From assembly GCA_965649825.1 (NCBI GenBank), contig OZ287717.1, forward strand, positions 1 to 64,000: DNA of 64,000 nt. The letters are read 5' to 3'. Position numbers and translations under genes: made by a program. Positions within the stretch are counted from its first letter, which is position 1; each line of letters begins with the position of its first letter. Below the pieces are notes generated by a model, which saw only the letters and a list, made by a program, of their open reading frames with translations, had not been told where the DNA came from and ran no database searches. This document shows, piece after piece, positions 32,031-43,638 of this stretch. The DNA comes from Penicillus capitatus (Eukaryota > Chlorophyta).

Positions 32031-34617
32031 ATGGCTCAGTCCGACGAAGCATTCGAAGCAGTTCGCGTTTGTGTCCGAGTGTGTCTTCTGCTTTCAGAAT
32101 AATGCGGCTATACTCCTCCCACCATAGATGCGCCCCCTTTCTCGAAAACAGGCCAAGAATGGACGAAAAGAATGCGTTTGCTACGACGAACAGAACAGAC
32201 AGGTCTTTGTCAAGGTAAAACGCTGGATGCGTTCGACAGTCGAGTGGACCTCTTTCAAGAATTCTTGCAACATTTCCTTCCAGAATGAATGAACCTCTTC
32301 TCTTATAATAGGCGGTCAACAAAAAAGCACTTCATTATCTGTCAGGCCAACGCGTAAGAGCTTTTGGAATCAAGGACCTTTTCCATGGAAGAAACTCTAC
32401 TGAAGTCATCTACGAAATGTTCATTGCAGACATCGTGAATCGGTTTATTCAAGTAAAGTATTGTAAAGGAAAACTGTCGGATCGCTCTCATTCCATTTTA
32501 CCCAGGGATACAACGGTTCGGTGATAGCATATGGTCAAACAGGCAGTGGAAAAACATACACGATGTTTGGAGGGACAAGCGAAGACGGCAGTGTCGACAA
32601 AGGTGATGCTGAACACTGTCGACGCTGCGACGTCAGAAGGCCGAACGTTTTATTCGACAGGCATCATTCGTCGTGTGTGTGATGAAGTCTTCCACGGACT
32701 TCTTCGCTCTCCAGAGAAGGAAAGCAAACTGTTGGTTTCGGCTTTGGAAATATACAATGAGCAGTTGCTGGATCTATCGCGCGAGGAAAGAGGCAGACCA
32801 TTGTCCATGGCACAGCGACATTGGCAAGGCTCTGGCGGCCGACCAGAGACAGCGACAAACGTATTGGGTCTGCAAGAGCTCGAAATGAAATCGAGTGAAG
32901 AACTCCTTGCTTTCCTCGAAGAGTGTACGCATCGCAGAAAGACATCGGAGACTCAGATGAATGGCAGGCGAGAGCGTACACAAGCGCAGAGATGTCAGTA
33001 TATGTTGCCTGTTATAGATCATCAAGGTCACACGTTGTCTTGAATCTGGTACTGAAAAGAGTCATTGATGACGCCTCTGATCTCGGAGACCATCGCACAG
33101 TCGATGCGCATGTCAAACGTTTGGCAGTCTCGAAACTCAGACTCGTTGATTTGGCGGGTTCTGAACGTGTTAAGCGAAGTGGGGCGACAGGTAGAAGCTT
33201 CAGAGAAGCTACACACATCAACAGTGGACTCCTTGCGTTGGGAAACGTAATACAATCCTTGTCCCGCAAAACCGGCAAGGAGAAACAACCTACGGCATCG
33301 TTCATTCCCTATAGGTCATGCGTGGACTGTGCCCGTCCGTCTGTTTGTCGGACGAGATTTCTTTGTATGTAGAGGCTCGAAGCTCACACGCGTTCTTCAG
33401 GACTCCCTTGGAGGAAACAGCTTAACAGTGTTCATAGCCTGCGTTCATGCATCCGACACATACTTCGAAGAAACAGCAAACACATTGAAGTATGCCAGCC
33501 GGACGCGGAAGGTGAAGAACATGGTTGAGCCGATGATCATTGAAGAAGCAGAGGCGACTGCCCAAGAGAAGAGTTCGTCGAGATGTGATTTCAGCATTTT
33601 ATGAAATCATGTGTAGAGGCATTGTCACGAAAGAATGCTGTCAGTCGTGACAGATCACCGGGCAATAGAAGAGCAGAGGACGCTAGAATGAGCCTTGCAA
33701 CGACCCGGGCATATCTCAGTTCAAGGAGACAAAGAGGTCTTGATTACGATCGTCTAAGAAGATCACTGGGAACGCGTGATAAAAAGACGGAGGATAGAAG
33801 TACTCTATCAAGCAATGAGAGAGCAGGTTTGTGTTACGATTCTGAAATGTGTTGCATACATGCCTCAGGAGAAAGATCTGGAAAACGTACCGAAAGTGCG
33901 ACATCAAGATCCTCTTTTCCATCTCGGGACGGTAGATCGGAGAGATACGTCTCCTCTGTCAAGAAGAAGATAATAGACGTGATAACGACAGAAATCTGAA
34001 CTCTGGATATGTGTGTGTCTTGTTCACAGGATGCAAAGCTGCAAGATGATACAGTGGAGCATGGAATGCATGAACAGCGTCAGACAGAATCTGAATGGCT
34101 GTCCGATGTAAGAAAGAATGGAAACGTGCGGCGTTTGAATGTTATCCAACTGAATGGTCTGCTATGACAGAATGAAGACGAGGAAGAGATTCTTTTCTGC
34201 GAAGAATTGTCCATCTCGGACTGGAATTCAGATTCCTCTACATGCAGCGATTGTCTTGACTGTGATTTCGTGTCTACTACAGATTCTGAACGCGAGGATG
34301 ACCGTGTACACTGCGACGGTGCAGAGATGATGCGTTTCTGCCCGGTCACATCGGCAGAGGATCGTATGAACGTGTCTCGCATCGAAAAACAGGTGAGAGC
34401 ACGTCTGGTCGACTATCAGCCACACATTCTTTCCATCAAGGGATGCCACAGTGGTTGCCCGACGCTGGGTGACGAGAGCAGTTCGGCGGAGGATTGCAGG
34501 AGTGTGTCTTTTGAAATGCCTGAAGATCCAATGGCGGATGAAGGCGGCTCTCAATCATTGGCTTCTTTGTCAAGCACCGAGTGCGAGCCGTTAACCATCG
34601 ACATTTACATTCGCTAA
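32031..34617 (+). CDS. Kinesin with N-terminal motor domain
   Basis: Ten exons (32031-32078, 32128-32214, 32312-32452, 32506-32602, 32661-32967, 33018-33314, 33373-33572, 33617-33978, 34030-34107, 34171-34617) total 688 codons. The motor shows VRVCVRMRPL, the P-loop [11 protein letters not shown] at about residues 101-111, switch I NGRSSRSH, switch II DLAGSER and the microtubule-binding [16 protein letters not shown]. Switch I is restored only if the intron 32968-33017 uses a GC donor. Behind the motor come a short neck and a basic stretch, then an acidic, Asp/Glu/Ser-rich tail without a long coiled coil. It moves on microtubules; cargo and subfamily are not clear. A 42-nt segment in exon 8 (33829-33870) could be a further intron because removing it keeps the frame. 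Confidence 0.88.
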
Positions 34618-34982
34618 ACAGACAAAGGAAGTCCTGCTAAATTCCGCCTTTGGGTCAGATGGCGCAACGATCCAGGCACGAACGAGTACACGACACATTC
34701 GCGAATCCTTGTTCCAGATTCACAAAATAGCCTGGCCGCGTTTTATTAACAACAAATCCTGTCGTGTGAAAGGCATAGATGAATCTACCGTTGCAGGAAT
34801 ACATCCTCGCTGTGGTTTGTGGCATTATCAAAAGTACTTCAAGCCTGATCAAACTGCCGAAGAATACGTGAGTAGTGAAAAGCGAGCGAATACCAGATCA
34901 TAGCTTCATCTGCATGTGATCGATTGACTCTTTTGATTGCTGATGCGTGCGAGAGCACTCTACATTTGAAGATTTGACGTCT
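34618..34982. other. Convergent spacer, no gene seen
   Basis: 365 bp between the 3' ends of the kinesin (plus) and the BTB-SPRY gene (minus). It contains no frame with recognisable content and is probably 3' UTR sequence. Confidence 0.5.
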
Positions 34983-36407
34983 TCATGGGCGAATATTATC
35001 CACCAATGCCCAGAGTTTGTCTCCAAATGAGATCCGTACAACTCCGGGCGTTCTGCAAGACACTGCAGGGTAGACTTTGTTGGGCAACTGGGTGAATGCA
35101 ACACCAAAATCAGTACCATTGACACTGAATCCGAGTTCTCTCTTGTTCATATCCAGCTTGGCTTTCAGTATTGCATTTTCCCTGAAAGATACGCCATAAC
35201 GAGTTGAATAAGGACCGTTATCTTGTTGGGTATCATGGCAGAGCGTGCCGTTTGATCCAAACATCCAACCTGCTGTCTGTTTTCCCAGCCAGTCATTCAT
35301 ATCTGCATCCTCTCCCACAACGCCGACCCATACCAGATCACAGTACTTCTCAATGATGATTTCCCAGGAATGGACTCCGGATACAAATGGTGTTTGCACT
35401 CGCACACCTTGGTGATTCTTACACTGAAAGTCACAGAGGTCCTGTTCGATGCGCACTTCTGTGCCTCTGCATGTTGGATCCCATAGACTGGATTTCAGGG
35501 CGACATTTGCGAATCGCAGTGCCTGATTGCAATAGACTCTCATCAAAATTTCAGTCGGTACCAATCCTAGAGGTTCGATCTTATCCCTTATCAAATTTGT
35601 TGGGATATTCTCAAAACGCACGCCTTGCAGGACAGACATCCATTCATTGAATTCAACAGTCGAGTACGGCTGGAAAACACTCTGCAGATTGGCCACATCA
35701 GATGAAGCCAGTTCCCAATGCTCATCGACTTCCCACGACATCGTTGATAGATTGCCATGGAGTGATTGGGAGGCATATCGTGACACTGCCCAGTGCAAGA
35801 CCGATTTTAGAATATCGATCTCATATGGCCATCCGCTGCGAAGACTCGGATGTGTGAGGCTGAAGACAAGGGCCTCCACAGAGAATCCGTCGAACAGTGC
35901 TGTCCTGCCTTCTTCCAAAGCAGACGAGACAACAGGAAGAATGGTCTCAGCGATATCGGTGGCTTGAAGCTTAAGTGCCGTTGAGATGATTGGTCCAATG
36001 CATGCATGTTCGCGAGCATGGCGGACAAGGTAGTTCACAATCAGTTTCTGCAATCCTGGTAGGCTATACTGACGTGCCAGGTCGTAACATTCGACAGCCA
36101 TGGTTCCAGCTTCGATGCTGCGAACGTGACATGTGTGGAGATACTCGAAAACGAGTTCGAGTGGGGCAGAGGAGACATGTCTGAAATCGATGACGGACTG
36201 TCCAGCTTCCATCATATCTCCAAAGAGTAAACGGTCAAAGAACTCGCAGCGACAGGCAAGGAAAGCTCTGTTGGCGCGCACAGCCACACCATCCTTGCAA
36301 TTAAAAGTGACGTCGTGGAATTCGGAACGCTCCCGAAGACATGCGACGTTTTCGAGCACGCGACGCTCTTCAGAGGCATCGAGCAAATTTCGTCTGTCGG
36401 CCGACAT
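34983..36407 (-). CDS. BTB-BACK-SPRY protein, single exon
   Basis: One uninterrupted frame of 474 residues. A BTB/POZ domain occupies about residues 28-130 (FHDVTFNCKDGVAVRANRAF, LEYLHT-like YLHTCHVRSIE). A BACK-like helical region follows to about 290. A SPRY domain makes up the C-terminal third (GVHSWEIIIEKYCDLVWVGV, then GFSVNGTDFGVAF). BTB proteins with a substrate-binding C-terminus commonly act as CUL3 ubiquitin-ligase adaptors, so that role is likely but inferred. The lack of any intron is odd because nearly all neighbours have several. Its start codon lies 194 bp from the divergent PAM16 start. Confidence 0.85.
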   Translation of the reverse strand: MSADRRNLLDASEERRVLENVACLRERSEFHDVTFNCKDGVAVRANRAFLACRCEFFDRLLFGDMMEAGQSVIDFRHVSSAPLELVFEYLHTCHVRSIEAGTMAVECYDLARQYSLPGLQKLIVNYLVRHAREHACIGPIISTALKLQATDIAETILPVVSSALEEGRTALFDGFSVEALVFSLTHPSLRSGWPYEIDILKSVLHWAVSRYASQSLHGNLSTMSWEVDEHWELASSDVANLQSVFQPYSTVEFNEWMSVLQGVRFENIPTNLIRDKIEPLGLVPTEILMRVYCNQALRFANVALKSSLWDPTCRGTEVRIEQDLCDFQCKNHQGVRVQTPFVSGVHSWEIIIEKYCDLVWVGVVGEDADMNDWLGKQTAGWMFGSNGTLCHDTQQDNGPYSTRYGVSFRENAILKAKLDMNKRELGFSVNGTDFGVAFTQLPNKVYPAVSCRTPGVVRISFGDKLWALVDNIRP

Positions 36408-36601
36408 ATGGAAGAAGAGGTTGATGTCTTTCTTTTCGCTTGTTGCTGAAATCAGAATCCCGAACGGCTTCTTTCGGCAACTCTATGGGAAATTCTCGAA
36501 CAATCAATCACGTCTGCCGAGAACAGGTTGTAATTCTTGATGACGGTAAAAAGCGACACGATGTCGAATCGGTCGATTCAAGACCTTTATTCTCCACATT
36601 C

Positions 36602-37122
36602 ATGGTACGACAGGAATGGTCGACACGGATCCGTTAATGCTGTTGTGGCTTTCAGGCGTCTCGAATATTGGCTCAGTTGCTGGTGGCTGGTGGGGCCATG
36701 GTCGCAAGGGCGGCAATACAAGCTTATCGACAGGCTGTTATAAGTATCCTACTTGTTGGCAGAGCCATGGGATCGGTAAAGGGCGTTTTGTGGTTGTGCT
36801 TCCAGATGGTCAACGATCGGGAGTGACAGCAGAGACCTTAAAGAATATAGCGAGTCGACAGATGCAAATACAGGAAGCTCGAAAGATCTTGGGAATTGAA
36901 GACAATCTCCCATGGCCAGACATTGTGAAAGTAAAGACTTGAGGGAATCATGTTCTGCAGTATGCGATCAGATATGGCTGGCTGTAGAAATACGAACATC
37001 TCATGGAGGCAAACAGGAAGAACGGATCGTTCTATCTACAATCGAAAATCTATAGGGCCATGGAACGGCTTGAACAAGAAAAGGGGGATTCCACCGGCTC
37101 TCAACAAGGCATTCCAAAATAA
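36602..37122 (+). CDS. PAM16: PAM16/TIM16, mitochondrial import motor subunit
   Basis: Four exons (36602-36604, 36656-36743, 36806-36930, 36988-37122) encode 116 residues. The first coding exon is the ATG alone, followed by a 51-nt intron with a good GTACGA donor. The protein then reads ASRILAQLLVAGGAMVARAA, the hydrophobic N-terminus of PAM16. A degenerate J-like domain follows (EARKILGIEDN, KYEHLMEANRKNGSFYLQSK, AMERLEQEK). As in the family, the HPD triad of true J domains is absent. PAM16 binds PAM18 at the inner membrane and regulates the ATPase of mitochondrial Hsp70. The length is typical. No other ATG gives an in-frame start within reach, which supports the ATG-only exon. Confidence 0.85.
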
Positions 37123-38208
37123 GCAGCATGTATGTGTGCATGCTTGAAGACGACAACAGACCGTACGGCCAGTCAGACAGTTCCTGAGAGAAAACAATGT
37201 AGAAAAAACGTTGTCAGTTATTGTGCCTTTGCTTTTGTCTGTCATTAGAGAAATGTGCCTCGCATTGCATTGCATTGCATTGCATTGCATGTCTTACACG
37301 CGATCCGTTGCGTGCTGCTGAGACGCGCTCGCTTTACATGAGTACGCGATGTCCCACAACAAGAATGGTGAAGGAGCACATCAAGTCAAGCAAGAGGCCG
37401 ACAGACGATTCAAGTGCAGTATAGTAGTAGTAGTGTCTACCAACCATGTTTATGATGTCACGGCCGAGATGGCCAGTGTCACTTCTGAAACTTGTCCTTT
37501 ACATGGGAATCCACTGGCACGTTGGAAATCAGGATTTGTCTTCTGGTCCAAAAGAGCATGTGTCTGTGAACAGAGTACACACTTATGGAAAATAAGACAA
37601 GCTAACGACGCCATAGACCAAAGACACGACATGATTGAAACACTGCTTTAATCACGACAAGACATAAACTCCAAGCAGACAGGCCAAGCTCAGAGTGCCC
37701 CGGGCAAAGGACTGCCTCAAGAGAACATAGCTGTCCCGCACTAGAACCCCATTTACGTTGTTTCATTGGCTCAGACTTCTCCCTCGTTCCTACTGATCGC
37801 AGAACATGTACCCACTTTATTCTGCAAAAAAAGACACTGAACTTATGATTGGCGTTGCTAGGGACAGACACGTGGAAGCATGGTCTCCAACAACAACAAC
37901 AACTCCAACTACGCCTGTCTCATCATGTTTTATAGTTACGATTGTCTTATCACAAAGTGATTGCACGCAGGAAAACATGACTCTCTGGGAGTTCCATGAA
38001 CTTGAGTGTTGTCTCGTGTATCGTCTGGTGTGCGTGGAGTTGTATTAGATAAGTCTGGAATACGAGCCATGTCTTTCTTGTGCTTAAGCAATTGGAGGAG
38101 ATAGGGAAAGAAAAAGCCATGTGTGAACTCTACCCCTACGTAATCGCTGCACTGAACGACAAGCGCAAAGCAAAGAACTTTTTTTCACTGAAACCTGCCT
38201 TTCGTCAC
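37123..38208. other. Spacer with unassigned open frames and a microsatellite
   Basis: A frame of 100 codons from ATG 37349 to TAA 37651 contains CPLHGNPLARWKS and several cysteines but has no recognised domain. Possible spliced exons on the plus strand between 37807 and about 38310 (LEEIGKEKAMCELYPYVI) are unresolved and overlap the end of the next gene on the other strand. A pentanucleotide run lies at 37262-37290. I do not assign a gene with confidence. Confidence 0.35.
37262..37290. repeat. (GCATT)n microsatellite
   Basis: Five full copies of GCATT and a partial sixth stand in direct tandem. They lie 140 bp after the PAM16 stop codon, in non-coding DNA. Confidence 0.9.
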
Positions 38209-41200
38209 TTATCGATTTTCAGTTCTTCCAAGCAAAAAGATAGAAATCACAGAACGGTATATGTTTCGTGCAAGATTCCGTATGACAACAGATCGAGGCA
38301 ATTCGGATGAGCTGAGTCGACGATTGTACAGGCCTCTGTGTAAGGCCCTGATCATCCACCGATCAAAATACTTGTGTTCCAGATAGTGTGGCATGTATGT
38401 CCAGATGACGTGGTCCACGACCTGAAAAAGGGCAAACAAACAACAACAATACAGAGTAGTGGTGGATGATGAGGCACAGACAGACAGCACTTACTTTGGA
38501 GAACTTTGTTGCCGTCCTTTGGTGATGGAAAGCAACACAAGTAATCGTGACATACATCGTTGCGAATGCATATCTGACAATCAAGAGTCCGAGTGCTGTG
38601 CATTGAACGACTATCATGAACACTCCAACCTACAGCAGAAGACAGATCTTATGGATCATCATCCAAAGGCAGGGGGAGCGTATCAGCAGCAGACAATACA
38701 ACACCTTTTCGGCAAAAATGCATTGGTCATTCCTTGTGATGATGAAAAGGGAAACGTAGACCAAAAAGTCAGCGAGTTCCACCAGTAAAGCAACGGCCAT
38801 ATCGAAACGGTTCAGAAATGGTTTGCTCGTTCGGATCAAAGTGAGTAGCAGCAATGAAAGAGTGAAGAGACATATCATCACGGCAGAGCTATCGCGATCA
38901 TTCCCAACGGACCCAACAAGACATGCCAGGACGACCAGTTTGATGAGCTCGAGCATTTTCATGAAGAGGTGAAAGTGAAATAGAAACAGCTGACATCTAC
39001 GCTTGCTGATGCAAGGCAGTTTGACAGAATGAATGTCATCTGCCAGAACCAGCACTCCTCGATTAACGACGCCAGCGATGGGATCAAAGAGGTATGATGC
39101 TTCCCTATAAGAAGAGAGATGATCAACTGCTGAGTGCTGAAAGACAGAGAGGAAGATCGCACTCACTCTCGAATAACTGGAGGTCCTCGGTAGTCTTCAA
39201 AGAGATATCCAAATCTGGACACGAAATCTGTCCCCTCTGAACGTATGCCGACCCAATGCGCACTATTTCGCCTACGGCCGAGTAGTATATTGAGGAATGG
39301 TACGGCGAAGAATCCAGAAACGCATTGAAAGCAGTTGGAAAATGCTTCTAACGATGATGAGATCACAGAGCTCGTTGGAGAGACAGTGTGGGGTCTCGTA
39401 TACGAAGTCGTTGTTGTTGTGGTCTCGCTTTCATCGTCATCGTCTCCTTCTTCGCCCAAGTTGTTTCTTATTCCGACCAGAGATAATGGGTCCGCTGGTG
39501 GGACATTTGTGCCGGATGGACCTGGTGCAAAAGTAGCCATTTCTATCTGACAGCACAGACAAATGATGCTCGAGAAAAACAGACCAACGCACCTCCGGCG
39601 GCGGTGGTCCTTGAGGTAAATCAGCCTGTGGCGCGTCTGGCAATCGTCCTCTGCGCAATCTTGCGAGAAAGGCGGACGCTCTTCTGTAGTAGCTGGAGTC
39701 ATGTCGATAATATTCGCCAATTTCGATGAACATCTGGGCCTTCATCTCCGACAGGGGTAGATTCACAAAGTTGTCCCAAATGACCGACACATTCCAACAA
39801 AGGAAGGATGCCGGTAACGCGATCAACATCCAAGTTGCAATCAATGCCTCCCCTGCTGGATATGCATTCCTCAAATTGGATGGAACGCATCAAGGTTGAT
39901 CGATACTTACGTCTAGTTGCTTCGTAGAGGCCCGTGCTTGACATGACAATGGCTGGCACACAAAAGTAACCAAACATGATTTCCAGTCTGGGGACTGTAA
40001 AGAATACAGGGATGTCCCTTTTCCAACCAAAGAATATCAGAAGAGCAATAGCATGACCAAGCAGCAAGATCACAAACATGAGCGGCACCCAGAAGACGAC
40101 TCGATTGAAGTGTTCGACTTTCGCTGAGTCAATGCTCTCGTTTTCGTCGAGAAAATCTATTCCGCCCTCAAACTGACAAGCCCATCCATTTGATGTTTGT
40201 TTGTTTGTGTGTTTAAGAATTAAACTACCTGTAACAATCTTCTGATCGAGCTGCTTTCTTCTCCGTTTTCGGATTCCTGAAATGGCGCAGAACACACAGT
40301 TCAAGAGAACCCCTGTCGTCGGAGACTGACTCACTGCCGTTGTCTCTCTCGTATCAAACATTGACCAATTGAACTGCTCAGTGAAGTCTCTGTAGGTCAA
40401 CGGCACATTGGCCACTGCAAGTTTTCCTGTCATGTAAAGTTTTTGAGAGTATCCCAGCAACTTCATCGCCCCTGGATTGGTTGTACTCCCAAGGGACGAA
40501 CTGACTAAGAAGAACACAAGGATAGGGCATTGTGAACAGTGTGTGGCTAAGTGTTCAGTGCTTACTCATGGAGGCTGTAAGCGACATGACAATACTGCTT
40601 GCTGTCATTATCGAAAGCAGCTCTCCGATCGGTTTTGCGCGCTTGTACTTCTTTGAGCATAATTCATTGGTTTCTGAGGATGCGTCGTCAACTTCGATAT
40701 CAGCTGACGTGACTGGAGAGATTCCCATACTCTCGAGTGGTGGGCTCGGAGAGACAACACGGTCTATTCCATCACACGAGATCATTCCCATTTAGTTGCA
40801 TACATGACTCCGGTATCCCTCACCTTCTCGTGTACAAGTTGCACTTGATATGTTGATAGAATCCACAAGGATGTTTCCAGCTTTGTCCATCAAGCTTCCT
40901 TCGGGGACAATGAGCGTGACATTTGCATTTGTCCTTGCCGTTAGATATACGTCAACGTTCATGTGGAAGAGTCGCAAACTGAAGGTGGGACCTATCTCCA
41001 CGATCACTTCAGGATTCGTATCTGTGCCTTCTCCTTCTACTTTAAACACATCGGCCAACTCCTCTGTGCGCACATCAGTGAAGCATGCCCGTGAATCATT
41101 TGACAGATTAACTGAACACAACACAGGTACGTTGAAACAGTCATCCAAAGGACGACGGTGTGGGACGCACCTGCATTATACTGGGGACCGAGATGATTCA

Positions 41201-41941
41201 GACTAGTAGGGCATGTCGCATTCACAACCACGTAAATCCTCTCACTGAACTCCATATGAAATTGAATGCGACTAGTTTCCCCTTCCTCATCTTCTTCGGT
41301 GGATTCAGAAATAGAACAGTAGTGGCTGTTCATTCGTGGAGGAATCGTATCTCTCCTGATCTTGACCTCTTGCCTCCAGTTCGGCGTGGATGCACTGATG
41401 TTAAGAATACCGTCAGATGACAGGCCCTCCTCGATCGGTACAACGAGAACGTTTCCCCTATCCGTGCCAGTAATGTTCAACTCTCCTCCTGGTATTTCAT
41501 ACAATGTGCTGTGTCCACCAATCTACACAAATGCATGGTATAAAAAGTTCGAAGGGAGAGATACTGTACAGTCAAATTGGGTATCTGATCGAAGGGGACA
41601 GGCTCTCCTGTGTCTGTCAGATTTGCGATGTTCAATTTGAGCGTTCGCTGTCTTGTATGGATCACGACTGACGTTTCGTCAGGACAATCGTTTCCCGGCA
41701 ATGCAGAGATTAAGCTCTGACAAAGGAACCACGAATAAGATCCCCCCACGGGAGTCAAAGGACCAGTTTCCTGGCCGCTTTCCTTCAGACAAACCGCATA
41801 TGAGACTAAGGAAGAGGCACAAGTACGATACCCTGTACTCAACGAATTCATCGACCTGTCGTATATCCGGAAAAAGCACTGGGCCACCATCTGCTCCGAC
41901 AAAGACCCCCGGCGAATAAAAAAACTGAAGCTACATGACAC
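38209..41941 (-). CDS. Large cell-surface protein: Ig-like ectodomains plus multi-pass membrane region
   Basis: Read on the minus strand, firm exons are about 41800-41570, 41522-41171, 41111-40824, 40763-40566, 40504-39911, 39852-39593, 39546-39167, 39104-38705, 38629-38495 and 38421-38209, with the frame kept at every join. The 5' half has bacterial-Ig/cadherin-like beta modules (RRDTIPPR...IQFHMEFSERIYVV, IVPEGSLMDKAGNILVDS) with several N-glycosylation sites. The 3' half has eight or nine membrane spans, beginning at ELLSIMTASSIVMSLTASM, and a conserved-looking RFGYLFEDYRG before a later span. This plan resembles a protist family of adhesion-type surface proteins with a TRP-like or GPCR-like membrane domain; that placement is tentative. 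The region above 41800 and the start codon are unresolved. A 63-nt in-frame segment in the 594-nt exon could be an intron. Confidence 0.65.
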
Positions 41942-42608
41942 AGTGGGTCAGAAAGCCTTCTTGCAGCGCCTTGAGTCTTGGCTGACCTGCACGAAGATTG
42001 TGAGAGCCTTTCTAAGCCATCTTTTTGGTCGAAAAGGGGATCTGCACAACACAACACCTCTCAGTAAACTGAGCAGCAAACAATTGCCAGTCCAGCAGAG
42101 TCCAAGCACCCCAAAGACAATGATGGCGCTAAACTCCTTCTCATTGACACGGCATTCATCGTAAACCTTCTCTTGCTGAGAAAACGATATGAAGACGGTT
42201 GCTTAACTATAACAAAACGAGAAGTGCTCGCTGATCCACTGGGCTTTGCGCTCGGCGTGTAACGAAAGCACCTCGTTCTCCTCGTGAGAGCTCACGACTT
42301 TCTGCTACACTGCTTTGGTATAATGCACTACCTCATGACAACAGAGCGACGAGCACTGGGCGAATCTTCTGCACTTTCATCACCGACGAGTCACTCCACT
42401 TGTTCTAGAGAGCAGCGTGTCAGGACAGCGTGCCAATACGCGAAAAGCGTTAGCAGACAAGGAAATGCAACGGCGGTTGACTGATATAAAGCGACATTAC
42501 GACATGAGCCGCGGAAACGCACTCCACGACACAATCGGCCTGTGGATGCTGGTGTGAGAGGGTATTATGGAATGGGCTGAGTGAGCTCTTACCACTCCAG
42601 GCGCGTCT
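41942..42608. other. 5' end of the surface-protein gene and unassigned DNA
   Basis: The minus strand is open from about 42190 to 41960 with a hydrophobic stretch (FSAIIVFGVLGLCW) that may be the signal peptide exon of the surface protein. The splice to 41800 could not be solved. On the plus strand, ATG 42346 with a 40-nt intron could give about 60 codons ending at TGA near 42557. It has no recognised features. Confidence 0.35.
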
Positions 42609-43638
42609 TTACAGGAACAGTTCGTCCAAAAAACCGGCGACAGCATCGGATTCATCATCTTTATCACAAGTGGCCTTGTCTTGTTTCTGTTTCACCTCTT
42701 CATCTTGATCCGTTTTGGACGTCTTTTTCTTCTTGGAGTTCTTCTGCGCCTCCTTTCCGTGTTCTTTTTTCCGTTTACTGCCACTGCCCTTCTGTAATGT
42801 CGAGCAGATCTTCTCTTTGAGGACGGTGCGTCTGTAGTTCATCTTCTTGACGCATTTGGGACACAATCGGACTTTGACCAATACTTGTTTCTTGATCCCT
42901 TCCTCAGAGTAAGAGAAATTGATCTCATACGTACCCAACTCCTCTGTCAGTGCACAACGAGTGGATGCACAGATGAACTGTCCTTTTCCACGTTCCACCT
43001 CGTCTTTCGTTCTCCAGCGCGTTCCCAGACATCCATACTCGTATCTGGACAGCATACCAGTCGTGCAGCAGTATACATGCCATAATAACAATGATGGTGG
43101 TTTACAATGACAGATCGACGATACAGTACTCCTTGAACAGCCTCTCATAGTACTCCTTGGCAAGGCGATTTGCCCAAGCATCACATGAATGCTCACTCTC
43201 CTCGTCTGGCCAAATAAATCTGCGACGCAAAAGACTCAGAGAGAATTGAATGGGGGGTATCCTGACCAGTAAAGGTCACCCACCTCGTTACCTGTGCTGC
43301 CTTCGAATCTCTTCCTCTTCTTCTCGAGAGAAGAACCCGACGACTTCGTTGCTGCTGGCGGCAGGGACTGAGGCATGTGCTTTTTTCTTCTTTTCACTCA
43401 AGTGCCGTGCAATGAGGCGCCGATGTTTTTCAGAGGCGGACAAATCTCGAAAAGCACTGCGTTGCTCTTCCGTCATATCGAGTTGTCTGATCAGAGCTGG
43501 GATGACGCAATACGGTTCAATCGAACAGCATTGTTGACAATTCCTCCCTTGCAAGGCGAAAAGACGTGCGCACCCCGCGGGCTGTCCGATGCTTGTCGTG
43601 TCCAAATGTGTACGACATAGCCGACGACTGAAAGCCAT
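42609..43638 (-). CDS. FRA10AC1-like protein
   Basis: Three exons on the minus strand (43638-43292, 43219-43112, 43044-42609) encode 296 residues. The conserved core reads EESEHSCDAWANRLAKEYYE, RLFKEYCIVDL, then GTRWRTKDEVERGKGQFICA and VRLCPKCVKKMNYRR. These match the family's F-K-E-Y-C-I-A-D-L, RWRTEKEV-SGKGQFICG and LC--C--KLN motifs, including paired cysteines that probably bind zinc. The C-terminal tail is lysine-rich and ends FLDELFL, like the human protein's -DLFL end. The family is nuclear and has been found in spliceosomal complexes. The long N-terminal extension before MTEEQRSAF is uncertain; the true start may be the ATG at 43476. Confidence 0.85.

Noticed and set aside
40205-40270. 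Extra intron in the 594-nt exon of the surface protein
   Set aside because: The apparent donor GTAGTT with acceptor TTGTCAG (56 nt) would break the frame. Retention is in frame, so I kept the exon whole, while noting a possible 63-nt alternative.
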